Positions 10,968-22,886 of a stretch of DNA of 64,000 bases are shown here, in pieces. The position numbers were made by a program, and so were the translations under genes. Origin of the DNA: Batrachochytrium dendrobatidis JAM81. Taxonomy: Eukaryota; Chytridiomycota; Chytridiomycetes; Rhizophydiales. The DNA lies in the NCBI RefSeq assembly GCF_000203795.2, contig NW_006281102.1, positions 910,567 to 974,566 on the forward strand, given 5' to 3'. The notes below the pieces were generated by a model. It worked only from the letters and a program-made list of their open reading frames with translations, was not told where the DNA came from and searched no databases. Position 1 is the stretch's first letter. Every line of letters begins with the position of its first letter.

Positions 10968-12665
10968 TCATTTAGATATACTACAGGATGAGATTGGGTC
11001 TAATGCTGTGACAAATAGACGCACTAGTTTTAGATTATGAGTGTATAGTTCTATAAAATTGAAATAAAGATTTAGCAGGATATCACAAATGTAGTTTATA
11101 ACAAAACATGACATACTATCAAGTTCTACTGCCAGTTTTGTGTCCATATCTAGTTCGGTCAGTTCATTGGCAAGTAAAGTGGTAGTATGCACAGATGAAG
11201 ATGGTGATTTCAGCTGATTGAGCTTGGTTGGTTTCAAAGTTTCATTATAATGGACATTGGACGTGTTAAAAATACTCAAAGGAGTTTTCGATTCAATTGA
11301 TCCAGAGGTGAGTTTAAAATCAGAAAGTTCAGCATCCATATCATGCGATTCAATAGTAGCTGCTAAAGTCTCGTGCTGTTCTTGAAGTGCACTCACTTGA
11401 CGTGTCATGATATCCAAGTGCTCTCGCAGTTGATGGTTGGCTTGCTCCTTCAATGTAAGTTGCTCAGTAAGCTCATCGATTTTCTCATCTCTGTCCTCTA
11501 CTTGAATAATTGCCTCGTGCGTAGCATTTATTGCCTGCAGCGAACACCCACCCAAAATAGATCATTGGGTTAATAGTTGGTCAAATGATATCAATGGAAA
11601 TACACTTGAGCAACTATACCTCGTTCAAATGTTTCCGCAACTCTTCTATCATTTCATCTGACTGGTGCGAATGTTCGACTTGGAAATCTTCCGCGGACTC
11701 GTGCAGAAACCCGTTGGTGTTATTCATAGAGTCTATAAAAAGTATCAAACATAGCAGCAAGCACAGTATGAGACTTTGAAACAGATCAGTTTTAAAAATA
11801 CAAATTACCTTTGTTTTCAGCAAGTAACAAAGCCAGATCGATAACTTTAGCTTCCAGGTCCTGTTTTGCTGCTGCCGCAGAAGCCTGTTCAGACATCAGC
11901 ATCATATTACTGTTATCCAAGTCGGTTGTCAAATTAGATACAGTTCTTTGGTAATGCAATAACTGGATTTCCAGATCCGACAATTGATCTTGCAGCTCAA
12001 ACTTGTGGAGTTCGGCAGCATCTGCTTGCAGTTTGAGTCGTTCAATTTCGACATCTTTATCATTCGACAACTATAGTTTAGAGATAAATTTTTAGTAAAT
12101 CAGGTCAATGGCTTCAATATCTGATTTATACTGACCTTTTGAAGTCTAGCATAAGCATCGATTATTTGGAGATTCTGCTCTTCCAGCATTGCATATTTAG
12201 ATGTCTGAATTCAAGCATCGACCAATGCATTATAAAACAGTCAGAGTTAAAGATGTTCAAGATTGACACTTTTAGCCTAGCTCATTGCTTTACCAATTCC
12301 ATTTCCTTGACATTGCTATCCAGTTTCGATGGTGGCGAATATTGCTCGGTACCAAAATTGTTAGCTTGAGGCTTTGCCGTTGATTCAAGTCGTTTAGGAG
12401 TACGATTTGGAGTTGGTGGTTTCTGTTTATACCCAGACATGTGTCAGTTCTTTTTAATCGATATCAACTGCAAGTAGGCAATAGAGAATAAATGGTCGAC
12501 TGCAATCTGGTTTCCATTCACCTTGAAGACATCAGAATGGCTGCCAGATTGACTTCTGGGAGAACCAAAAGACGAAGCCGAGCCTGGAAATGCCTTGTAT
12601 GAGTTTCCCAGCGAAGTGGACAGTCTCTTTGACGCTGTTGTAGAAATCGGTCTTGCAGATTTCAT
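10968..12665 (-). CDS. Coiled-coil protein of unknown function (intact copy)
   Basis: Seven exons keep frame: 12665-12522, 12422-12294, 12204-12136, 12070-11809, 11732-11620, 11534-11117 and 11050-10968, giving 405 residues. The first ~90 residues are basic and Ser/Thr/Pro-rich (KPPTPNRTPKR). The rest is almost entirely heptad-like: LEEQNLQIIDAYARLQKL, VEIERLKLQADAAELHKF, a long Gln/Leu/Glu helix, and IDELTEQLTLKEQ. No domain name can be given. The last intron (11116-11051) is 66 nt, a multiple of three with no stop codon, so retaining it would insert 22 residues in frame. A shorter model could start at the ATG at 12440, but the upstream exon splices cleanly into it. The 5' half lies in the duplicated segment and recurs at 29,089-29,600. 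Confidence 0.7.
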
Positions 12666-13393
12666 ATTGAAGGTCTACCAATTCGGTGACAAGTGTGCTG
12701 AATGGACGAAAACTTGACAACAAAATCTTACTCTGCAGTCAACCATCCGTGGTGAGGGTCGAATGAAGGCATGTGTTGGATTTGTAGCTTCCAGTTCAAC
12801 CGATACGTTGGGTTGTGAATCTAAACCATGCATTCGTAACTACTTTGTAGGGTGCAGATGGCCGTAAAAGAGCCGAGCGCAGACATGCATTCATGGCTTC
12901 ACAGACAGCAGACCAACACTCTCTTTTGAGAATAGGTGGAACCAAATGTGTGTTGGTGAAAGGCTGTCCGTTCTAACGAGTGCATTCTATGGCTTAGAAT
13001 CGTACTGGCTTTTGATTGGAGTCGCTAACTGTATTGATACTGTATCACCTTGCAGATCCCTTGATTGCTGATAACAGCATGCACCAATATATTGAGAGTG
13101 AAAACAGTCTGTAAGCCGTCATTGATAGGCTTTCTTGTTGGATAATCGATTTGTGGTCGAACCCATTTTTTGAAAATGACAACCTGACATTTAATCTACC
13201 ATTGAAAGCGTGCAATTACCAGGAACCTGCGATTTACTGGTCGATCGGTTTGACGGTCGAATGCTATTGGATGTAATACCATCACAGCAACCAACGGCTG
13301 ATTTGGAACAAAAGAAAGTCAATGCCGAACATGACGAATCAGAGCTTAATTTTGAGCGATATGCTGAACTGATTGATCAGGCTCGCCAGCAAT
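12154..13393. repeat. 1,240-bp segmental duplication, left copy
   Basis: Bases 12154-13393 match 29089-30328 at a constant offset of 16,935 with no insertion or deletion seen. I saw only two substitutions, both near the right end (CAGAGC/CGGAGC and GAACTG/GATCTG). The segment carries the first two exons and part of the third of the coiled-coil gene, the short divergent promoter region, and the first exons of the CLASRP-like gene. The right border coincides exactly with the left end of a hAT element at 13394. Confidence 0.95.
12666..12738. promoter_or_regulatory. Probable bidirectional promoter, coiled-coil gene / CLASRP
   Basis: Fewer than 75 bp separate the coiled-coil start codon (12665) from the first exon I can support for the CLASRP-like gene (12739), which reads the other way. 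Any core promoter for the two must lie here or overlap their 5' exons. It recurs unchanged at 29601-29673. No TATA box is obvious. Confidence 0.4.
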
Positions 13394-13440
13394 TAGGGTT
13401 CCGCAAAAATTCGCAAATGCGAAATGCGCTTGCGAAATGA
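12739..13440 (+). pseudogene. 5' fragment of CLASRP-like gene, cut by a hAT element
   Basis: This is the left copy of the first exons of the CLASRP-like gene (see 29674). It contains the RKRAERR stretch, the DRFDGRMLLDVIP motif and LNFERYAELIDQARQQ, then ends at 13393 where the hAT element begins. If transcribed, the frame runs on into the transposon and stops at 13438-13440 after about 15 foreign residues. The C-terminal two thirds of the gene are missing here. It is one substitution away from the intact copy in the DRY/EERY region (Glu versus Asp). Confidence 0.85.
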
Positions 13441-16222
13441 AATGGATTTTTGGATTGCGAAATAATCATTATTTCGTATTCCTATTCCTGAGATCACCTT
13501 AAACTACCACGCTATAACATAATGTAACTTCCTCTATGGGTGTGTATGAACTGTCGTCAATGTCCATCGATGGACACAAGAATGCAAGCAAAGGAAAAAG
13601 GAGACTCAATGACAGTCATGACCATGCATCGTCCTCCTTACCCTCAATCACATGCTCTATTCCTTTAACAACCACACGTTTGTCTAAAGTCTCAAAGGCC
13701 AGTTTGGTGTGGCAGTTTTTTGACAAGCTTGATGATATAAAAGACCTTGACAAGGCGAGAATTCCCTGTAAAGTTTGTCAGCAGCTCGTCAAGACAAATT
13801 CAAGAACCAACTTCAATCTTGTTGCCCATTTGGTGACCAAACACCGCGACGCTCTATCAGATGCAATGGATCGGTATTCCAAAGACTCCACAAGTATAAG
13901 TTTGAAGGGTACAAAACTACAAAGTAAGACTCGAGACTGCTTTGAAAAAGGTAATCATTACATACTCGTATGATGCGTCATTATTTCTGCTGTCTGGAAT
14001 ATTAATATTGTATTTTTTGATGTAATCTATTTTCTTGTACTGACAGGGTTTACCCAAACAGAATTTCAAAACAAGCTACAGCGGTGGATCGTTGGTGACC
14101 AGCAATCGCTTTTGGTTGTTGAGAATCCCTATTTTCAACAAATGATGTTGTACATCAACAAGCATATCATTTTCAAGTCCGCCGATACTGTATCACGAAC
14201 TGTGAATCGTGATTTCGAAATTGCAAAAGCTGACGTTTATGCTCTTATCAAAGAAAACACATCCAAGATCTCGTTTACGACCGACATATGGACATCGCCA
14301 GACAATGTTGCTTACACGGCCGTCACTGCCCATTTTATTGACAAAAATTGGAAACTGAAATGCATTCTTGTCGACTTTCTTGTATTTAATGACAGCCACA
14401 GCGGCCAGAACATTGCGGCATTATTCAAGCAGATTGTGGAACCCATATGCGGTGATAGAAAATCGCTCATTTTAGGAATCTGCACTGACAATGCGTCCAA
14501 CAATGAGGTTTTCATTCAAGAGCTCATCAATTCTGGTTATTTGGAATCTCCCGAATGTCATCATCGTTGCTTTGCACATGTCCTTGATCTTGCCGCCCAA
14601 GATGCACATCAAGAGATCAAGACATCAATCGAGACACTGAGGGAAGGGATTAAATTGCTACAATGTTGCCCCGCATCGATGGAACAACTGAAAATGATAG
14701 TGGGAGAATCTTAAAGCCAATCCTTGATGTTTCCACGAGATGGAACTCTACATTCGATATGCTGGTCACATCTTTGAAAATGCGAGGTATGTCAAGGATC
14801 TAGAGCTGAACTTCAAGAGCACTTTATGTATGCCAACCTGCAGTTAAATTTGCAATAACATGTTGTCTTTAAATTTGTTAATTAGGACCACTCATTCAAA
14901 TCTTGGATCAATTGTACATGGAAAAGAAGATCCCTGACGTGCCGTCAGCGAGAGATTGGGACGACTTGACTGAATTAGTGCATTTTTTTCAACCATTTAA
15001 ACAAGCCACAATGGAATGCAGCAGCAACAAGTATCAAACGTTGTCATACGTTATACCATGGTACAACGTGTTATTGGACCATTGTGAAAATGCCGTCAAT
15101 GATTATGGACAATGATTAGACGCTTCGATTTCTGGAACTCCAGCAAGTTGTCGGATAATTGCCAATGGATCGCTTGCAATTGATACATTGGAAATTTGAA
15201 AGGCGCAGCAAATGCATCCCAAATGCATCTCAAACGAGGCTTGACAAGTATTTTAATGTTTCCAATAACCATTGTGTGATCGCTGTGGTACTTGATCCTC
15301 AACACAAACTTGAGTTTTACGACGACGAAAATCAGAATGTCCAAGAAAATGCTTTTCAGAAAGAAAAAATCAAAAAGGCAAATCCAAAGCGTCTATGCCG
15401 AGTACCACAATCAAAGTGGCTTGATGCAATTAGAGGTATTCAAAACGGCATTGGACTTGTCAGATAATCACATGCGTAATTACTTGTATTTAAACTTTGT
15501 TACGCTCATTTCATTAGAATTCGAATGCACCTACTCCAGCAAGTAGGGTTTTTTAAAAGAAAAAGTTGGCTTCTACTTTGCAACTCGAAGAATATTTGAA
15601 TACTCAAGTGGTGGATCCTAGGCAAGACCCATTGGAGTGGTGGAAACATCATGGATTGGATTTCCCCTTGCTTGCAAAAATGGCAAGGGATTATCTAGCA
15701 ATTCCAGCCACATCTGCGTCCTCGGAGCACGCCTTTTCAAAGGCAAGGCATTTAATTACTGATTCGCGGACCAGACTGAGCGATCAGACAATCAGAGCTA
15801 GTATCTGCTTGGGAAATTGGCAGCGAGGTGGAATTTGGTGATTTGAGTTATTCAATGGTAGAAAACTTACATATGCAGATGGATTGAAAGGAGAAATGCT
15901 GGGTTACATATGAATTTATTATAATTGCAGGAGACGGTTTCCAAAGGATGGAGATCTGGAATAGGATACTTGTCTCGTTTTTAAAGCAACGATATACGTG
16001 CGTAGTTTTTGCACGCATCCCATAGATGTGGTCGTTGTTGATATTGTTTTTACCTCGGACTGTCGAAATATAGTATGATACATGTATTGTTTATCATATT
16101 ATTAAGCAAAATTTTATGTGAATTTCACAAATTTGCAGCGAAATGTGCGAAATAAATCCAGAGGTCCATTTCGCATTGCAAAAGATATTGACAGGGACAG
16201 ATAGCGCAAATGTGGAACTCTT
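13394..16222 (+). mobile_element. hAT DNA transposon, copy 1 (defective)
   Basis: About 2.83 kb. The left end reads TAGGGTTCCGCA; the right end is a decayed inverted version (AAATGTGGAACTCTT ending near 16222). Repeated GCGAAAT/ATTTCGC words crowd both subterminal regions, as expected for hAT transposase-binding sites. It encodes a BED-finger transposase with breaks. No 8-bp target duplication is seen: the left flank is CCAGCAAT, the right flank GGTACAAC. The left flank is an exon of the CLASRP-like gene, whose continuation is not found on the right. Confidence 0.9.
13536..15841 (+). pseudogene. hAT transposase with BED zinc finger, inactivated
   Basis: The pieces in order are: a BED finger (WQFFDKLDD, CKVCQQ, HLVTKH); an intron at about 13951-14045; the catalytic core with TTDIWTSPDN and CTDNASNN (probable acidic residues) and CHHRCFAHVLDLA; then, after a break near 14712, LDVSTRWNSTFDML in another frame; a further exon from about 14885; and the C-terminal dimerisation region (PLEWWKHH, SSEHAFSKARHL, with the third acidic residue). 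The frame is broken at the TCTTAAAGCC site and again near 15110-15240. Copy 2 carries the same breaks, so the lesions predate the copies' separation. Confidence 0.85.
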
Positions 16223-16299
16223 GGTACAACACATGTCAACATACATGTACTGTAGTGTATTGTACACTAGTAGTGATGATTCAACCAACGACATGCGTG

Positions 16300-16870
16300 G
16301 TTTTAATACTATACGTGAAACTGCATGTTCATGGTTATGGTGACATGTCGGTGTTTGATACATGCAGTGTTACAATGATGTGTCAGCAACAATGTGATGT
16401 AACTGGATGTGCAATATTAAAACCATGTCCAAAATATGTGATGTAACAACAACTTGCAGCCATATCGATGCAAATGAACCACTAAATAACAGTGTTGGTG
16501 TCTGATAAACAGTTGCATTACTGACATGTGTCATCATTGTTGTTGAACTAGATTGCGATTGTATCCGTGATTCAGAATACAACAAATGTACAGAGTTGTA
16601 TTGACAATATCGACAGTCAAACACAATACATGAATGTGAGTTCAAACTTGGTGATCGTACAATGCATGATTACTAAGAGTGCACAAAGTGTAGATTCAAC
16701 ACTATATTCTGATTGTGTCATATGATGATGGTTGTGTTTATTGAACAATCAATTCCTAATATAAATGTGAATATTTAATCATTGTTTATCCCAAAATAAA
16801 ATAGTGACAATCACCAAGATAAATGTGTTCCATTTTACTGAATACTGCTGTAAATGTATTCAAAACTAGA
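16300..16870 (+). repeat. Degenerate copy of the dispersed TIR family
   Basis: The stretch 16620-16860 follows the same order of blocks as the copy at 42530-42948: ATACATGAATGTGAGTTCAAACTTGGTGATCGTACAATG-like core, GTTTATTGAACAATCAATT, AATATTTAATCATTGTTTATC, CAAAATAAAATAG, and a right end near GTGTTCCATTTTACTGAATAC. Divergence is high and the left border is unclear. Confidence 0.4.
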
Positions 16871-19800
16871 GTCCATATTCTCACACATAACAAGAACTGA
16901 AAAATGCCATCATAGATACTAATCACAAGAAATCTAAAACCCAAGTTGCACAACTACTATGCTTTAATTCGAGTAGATAAACAACCATCAATGTGACAAC
17001 CTAAAAAACAACCGTCATGTTTTAGCATTTACACTGTAAGCCATTTGTTACAATGCGTAAACCAAAATCATGTCTAGTGTCTGACCAACTGGTTGTTTGG
17101 ATCAAAACCGTGTCTGTCCAAGTTGATGATGCGATAAACCAAGAAATACATCAAATCTCGGTAAGTGCTGTCACACTTTCCAGGTTGCTGAAACTCACAT
17201 TACGCACAACTTGACATGAATGGCAATGTTGATGTCGAGACTATCAATGTATTACAATGTATTGGTCAACAGTGACTGCGATCAATGACAATGTTGCAGT
17301 CAATTCAATCCATGTGTTAACGCACATGAATGTCGATACTCGAATCAATGTGTTGACTGGAACAATCACCATCCACTTGTCAGATTCAGCATGCAAATGC
17401 ATTACTGCTGACACTGATTGACACCATAAATACAGTCAGGCAGCACAACAAATCACCAGCATGTCATTAACCGTATTGCAATACAGTTGATTAATATATC
17501 ATGCTCATCAAGTCACGACATACAACAACATTATTGACTGAACACAAGTCACAACTGCAAGTATTCATGTGGTAATAGACTGAAATTGGTGTTGATATCC
17601 AATTGATTGACTAATCGATCATCATCAATTGCATCAGTGGTTGGTATATGCAATTGATATACACCATGTCCGAGTCTGATACATGTCGATATATGCGTGT
17701 CAATCAACAATGCATATTTGTGGCCATTACAGTCGAATGTGAGTCGAGTCGATCATTGAATCAACGAATCAATGATTGCAGTCTAAATGTGGTACGATTT
17801 GATGCGTCATGACAATATATTGTCCAACAGGTTCAACATACACAACACCGATATCCAATACATCACACATGAATACACTGCATATACAAGCAGTAGCAAT
17901 GATCGATCCAAACCAACAATGACAGAGTTACTCATCAACATATACTCGATCATCAGTCGAGTCTGCATATATCAACTAGTTGCAACACGTCATAATGTGG
18001 ATTATATTGTCCACCAATCGATCATGACAGCTAATCAATACCAATCATGTAGTCAATACAATCACCAACATATCGATGATTGTTGACTTGTGGTTACAAC
18101 TCGTCAATTGCATCCAATGTTACAGGTGATGCACATCTGATTACTGCAAATCAACAACTTGTCAATCATATCATAGTGTGTATTACCAACAGACCATGCA
18201 ATTACAAATCAATGTATACGTGATCAACATTTGATATTTGATGGTGATGAACCAACCATGATTGATTATATCATGCAACTAATGCAGTTGTATTGTCTGG
18301 TATTTATGATCAACCCAATCATGTCAAACAATAACTAATGTGTGTATATCGAGTTTGTGTTGCATGGACACATCAAGGTGTTTGATAACGAGTCCAACGT
18401 GATGATACAAACCCAATATTATATGAATATCCAAATTGATGAATCAAGTCGAGGTTTGCAAAGTGTCAATGTCAGGTCAATCAAACGAATCAGTCAACCA
18501 TTATATTGTGACTAGTGATGGCACGGTTTGAATATCAACGAGTTAGACAGTCGATAATATGTGATGATTGTGATTTGGTCAAACTGCAACACTCGCATAC
18601 CACTGGGTCGGTTTGATGTGTGTGATGTATTCAGTGATCGTATACTGGTTGATTGGTGCAATATGATCATGTCACATACTATTGTATTGGTGACAAATGT
18701 TTTTGCATGACAATGGTATGTATGTATAACTGGGCCATCATGCACCAGTTGTGTGTGGTTGACATTGATCATCATGACATGTATTCAAATACAACATTAT
18801 CAACATGTATCATGTCGTTTGTGATCAACTATAACTGGCGTGGATTGTGCACTGTAGCTATATGGTATTGATTGCAGTTGTTGATTAATACTCGGACTAC
18901 TGTGGTGCTGAGCGACTGAATCCAATTGCAGTGTATATGCAACTGAGCTGATATTCGGTTGTTGGATGGTCATCAATATGTGTTGTGGTTGACATGATTC
19001 AAACATGTCGTGGTTTGGTGATGCTCTGCATTCAACTCGACACGATCAATCATCACTGCATATTACTCAGTAATTCAATCAATCAACTGAATCAATACAA
19101 TCCAGTTCATGTTGCAATCACAGCATCACATTGATGATCAATGACTTGCAACCGTTGTGTTGGCATTTCATGTTGTGTGATGCTATATCAACATTGATTG
19201 TCACTATATAGTTGTATCAACCACACATTATGATCATATGTCATGGTTGACTCGTATTCTGGATTGATGCACTCATTCCACTCCATTCCATTCCATCACT
19301 CGAAGACAAACATCGTATGACTTGTTGATTGCTAATACCCATATTGATCGAATACACACTACATGACACATGTCAGGTTAGCGTATACATTCCACTATAT
19401 ATCACATCATGTTGCTGATACCACGCATTGTGATTCAACAGTCAATCTGTATTCGAGTTCGACTACAATTGTTCGTGTCAATCATAATATACACGACCAA
19501 TTGTAGTCGAGTTAATCCGACTGAATAGAGTCCGAGTCATCATGTTCATATCAAGCCATTGTAAACCATGACAAGTCTATTACACAACTCCACTCGTGTT
19601 GATTCCAACATGCTATTCATAAATGTATCATATTGTCCTGTAATGACTGTACATGATTGTACATGATTGTTTGAAACCAGTAACTCCGTCAATTGATATC
19701 CACAATATGATCCAGTAGTCGTCTAGATTGTGTGTTGTATTTGGTGTGTTGGGTGATGATATCAACCTGTAGTCAAGGTTTGACTATCTGAACATGTCGG

Positions 19801-20667
19801 TGACTTTTTACCAACTGTGTGCAACTCGATGTCCAATATCGAGTCATGTCATTGGTCAATTGATTGGTTCAATTCATCAGTGGGTTTGCTGGATTCATGT
19901 GGTGTGCAGCACTTTCAAGAGTATGTTGAATCTGTTGCAGTATTGGAACTTTGTAAACGGATCAACATACTAACCTGACCATGATTGTGGTGGTTATTGC
20001 AGTCGAGTCGTAAAGCTTATTCTGGCAATCATTGATGGTTTCAACAGTCATTTAAATAATCGTTTGGATGTCAGGTTACGATATCCTGATTGACAACTCG
20101 ACTCGGATACAGCTTATTTGGACAATTACTGATCAATGGATTGATCAATGGACTAGCAACCAATCAACACATTGACAGATTTGTCATTCCAAATGGAAAC
20201 AACGACAATCCAGTTGTAATCCATATTGAGCCTTGAATTCAAACAGTCGTGAATCAAATCATTAATAAACTACAAAAACAGTCCAATATGCCAACTCGCA
20301 TTTATCCACAACTCGATACGTGATGTTCAAATGTCTAATATTCAGACTGTGCTGATTGCAATTGTGGTTGTAATTGTGGTTGTGTGTAAATATCAATCCA
20401 ATACTCGATTCAATACTTGATTCAACTTGAGCATGTACAGTTTTGTAGTAATCCATTTGATCACATTGACAGAATCAAGCAATGATCTGATTCAACAACA
20501 CCAAATAACGTATCCATATCACTTGTATCAATCAATTGTACACAATCAGTCAATATAATCAACAATCACTGTCATGATTGACATGATTGATTCAATTCAT
20601 TCAATTGCATAGATCTGACTGACATTGCAACTCATTATTGTATAAATCACAACCTCATAATCCATCA
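16871..20667. other. ORF-poor tract of unusual word composition
   Basis: About 3.8 kb with no open frame worth calling on either strand and no recognisable repeat body. By eye it is dominated by short words such as TGAT/ATCA, CAAT/ATTG, GTTG/CAAC and TCGAGT/ACTCGA on both strands, and its texture is unlike the other intergenic DNA here. Small local repeats occur (CCATTCCATTCCAT near 19280; two GTACATGATT units near 19650). It merges without a sharp border into the DUF4246 pseudogene. I cannot say what it was. Confidence 0.5.
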
Positions 20668-22699
20668 TCAACGATCAAGATTATACACCCACTCATATCT
20701 GTATTTGTTGTATGCTGCTGTGATTCGAGTTCGGTCACTTGTCAATTCATCTCGATAGTGTTTGGCTTCAGCTGGTGATTGAACACCTTGAATATACTGC
20801 GTGGCATCATTCCACAGTTCAGGCGGTATGTGTGTCTTGTCAAAACTCGAGTTGTACCATTGTGGTTGTTGTGGAGCCACATGCGCAGTCGAAACAATCC
20901 GACGAGATGGATTCACTACAAAAAATGTCAGAATCTTGCAGTGTCCTGGTTGAGTTGGATCTGCAAGTTCAAATGATTGTTCTTTGTGTTGGTATCGATT
21001 GGGATAAACTACACATCGACCATTTGGTAATTCAAGCGATCCTATATACTGATTGCGTGGTGATTCTAGATCAATGTCGTACACATCTTTCCAATACATA
21101 TCAGATGCCATTTCATCAAACCGATCGACAGCCTCGCGGTAATCGAGTTTGGGTGTGGTGATATTTTCCACGTCGTAGTAATACAGTCCAGTTGCAACAA
21201 TCGATTCGTTAATTGGACATTCATTGTGCCAGTTTCCCTCGTCGTATTTAGATTTGGATGGTGTCAGTTGAATGTTGGTGAGTTTGACAATGACTTGTAG
21301 ATTACGACCACGCAGTGACACTGGCTTTGCTGATTCATATTTGGATTCAAAATGTTCCGGAAGTGTTGGTACATACACGGGACGAATGACTCGAGTGTCC
21401 GGTTCCATACCACCACGATCTGATCGGTTTGGTGGCTCATATCCCTTTGTGCCATTGCGAATATCAATATACTTGAACATTGGATGTATCGTTCTGAACA
21501 GACTTTCAAACATTGGGACAAAACATTTGAATATTTTGGCAATGCATTTGTACATGTCTCGATGCCATATCGGATTCAGATTGTTGATGTATGAGTTGAT
21601 GGTCACACTGCCATCCTGTTCGACACGGAATTCACTCGGAAGCCATTGGAACTTGCGTGATATAAACTCGGGACTGCTGTCAATGATGGGCACATTTGAA
21701 ACAAGTCGAGTCGATAACAATATATCGCATGGTACCATTGTGGTGTATTTGAGTCGTATATCCAGTGGTGCAATTATCGTTTGTCCATATACAACACTGT
21801 ACATTGATGCATCAATCAGATTGTGCACCATTTGACCAGTGTTGTGATTTGATCCATGTTCAATATCCGATACATTTGTCATCAATCGCGTGTATACATT
21901 GTCAGGTATGCCATTGTCCAGTATATACGTCAGTTCAACAGGTCCTGGGACAATTGTACCAAATCCATCACTGCCACTACAAACAAGCTGTTTGACAAAA
22001 CCCCGAGTTGTTCCAATGCAAGATTAAATGTTGATGGCAATATATTCTGATCGAGTGAGTCAGCCCTCCATTGCTCCACAATATGCTGGTTTGTGATATC
22101 GATCCACCACATGGGTTTGCAAAGTATAGATTGCAGATATTGGATATATTGCATTTCGACAAGTGTGCGTACCTCTCCATGTACATATCCGGCCATTCCA
22201 GAACTCATATCAATTTTGGCATTGTCGTTGTATGGCTGAATGTCCGGACTAGCAACGTGAACCCGATGCTGGAAACACGTTTCAATGATCTGGCCAGCAA
22301 CCCTCTTGTTCATGTATTCAGCAGTGTCCGATTTTACAATAGCCGTTAGATTTTCAAGTATCCCGCCTTGATCCAACTCGGTACGTATTGAATTGTCGGG
22401 ATGATTGTCGGCAAAATCAACAAATATTTTGAGTAGTTTTACAATACCATCATAGTCACACAAACGTATATCTCTACGTGAAAGAACAGTGTTGAGTTGC
22501 TGCACAATTTCATATTCTTGAAACACCTTAGTAGTATAGATTGGGCACCGAATGATACCAGTTTTTTTAGCAGACACTTAGTAAATTCTGTACAATGTTG
22601 CTCAAATGAAAAATTGCCTGTGGCCTTCACTTCAGATAAAATTATGGCAGCAAGTATATGGGCAAATATTTGTGAGGAATAGTTTTGTGCGAGACTCAT
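20668..22699 (-). pseudogene. DUF4246-family protein gene with two frameshifts
   Basis: The C-terminal 400 residues (frame 21885-20668) match the fungal DUF4246 family: RPVYVPTLPEHFE, VSLRGRNLQVIVKLTNIQLT, NWHNECPINESIVATG, GLYYYDVENIT, FELADPTQPGHCKIL and VNPRRIVSTAHV-like text. Family function is not established. Upstream, the frame must shift near 22000 (a run of C/G and T) to join the N-terminal piece containing KPMWWIDITNQHIVEQWRA, and again at a seven-base homopolymer near 22565 to join a start at 22699. The first ~150 residues are unrecognised. Two frame breaks make it a pseudogene unless they are sequence errors. Confidence 0.75.
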
Positions 22700-22886
22700 A
22701 TTAGATGCTTATTACTTACAAGAGCATTGAGTATTCGATTAAACCTATATGCCCACTAGATCGACACGAAAAATACGGTTTCAACATCAGCAAGGGAAGC
22801 AGACTGTTTTATTCAGTCGAAAATAAGGTTCCATATATCGACATTGAGCTACTCTATTTTCATTACTGACCCACAGGTGAGCAGAT

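Noticed and set aside
12294..12440. Start of the coiled-coil gene at the ATG at 12440
   Set aside because: An upstream exon from 12665 splices into this exon in phase and has similar composition, so the longer model is preferred.
13386..13393. 8-bp target duplication of hAT copy 1
   Set aside because: CCAGCAAT on the left is not repeated after the right end (GGTACAAC), nor does it match either flank of copy 2.
17787..18086. 99-codon frame in the odd-composition tract
   Set aside because: Its residues mirror the local word bias (Ile/Asn/Tyr/His/Gln) and nothing resembles a domain; it is probably chance.
16223..20667. Integrated small DNA virus (its size is near that of viruses reported in chytrid genomes)
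   Set aside because: No replication or capsid-like frame is present anywhere in the tract.
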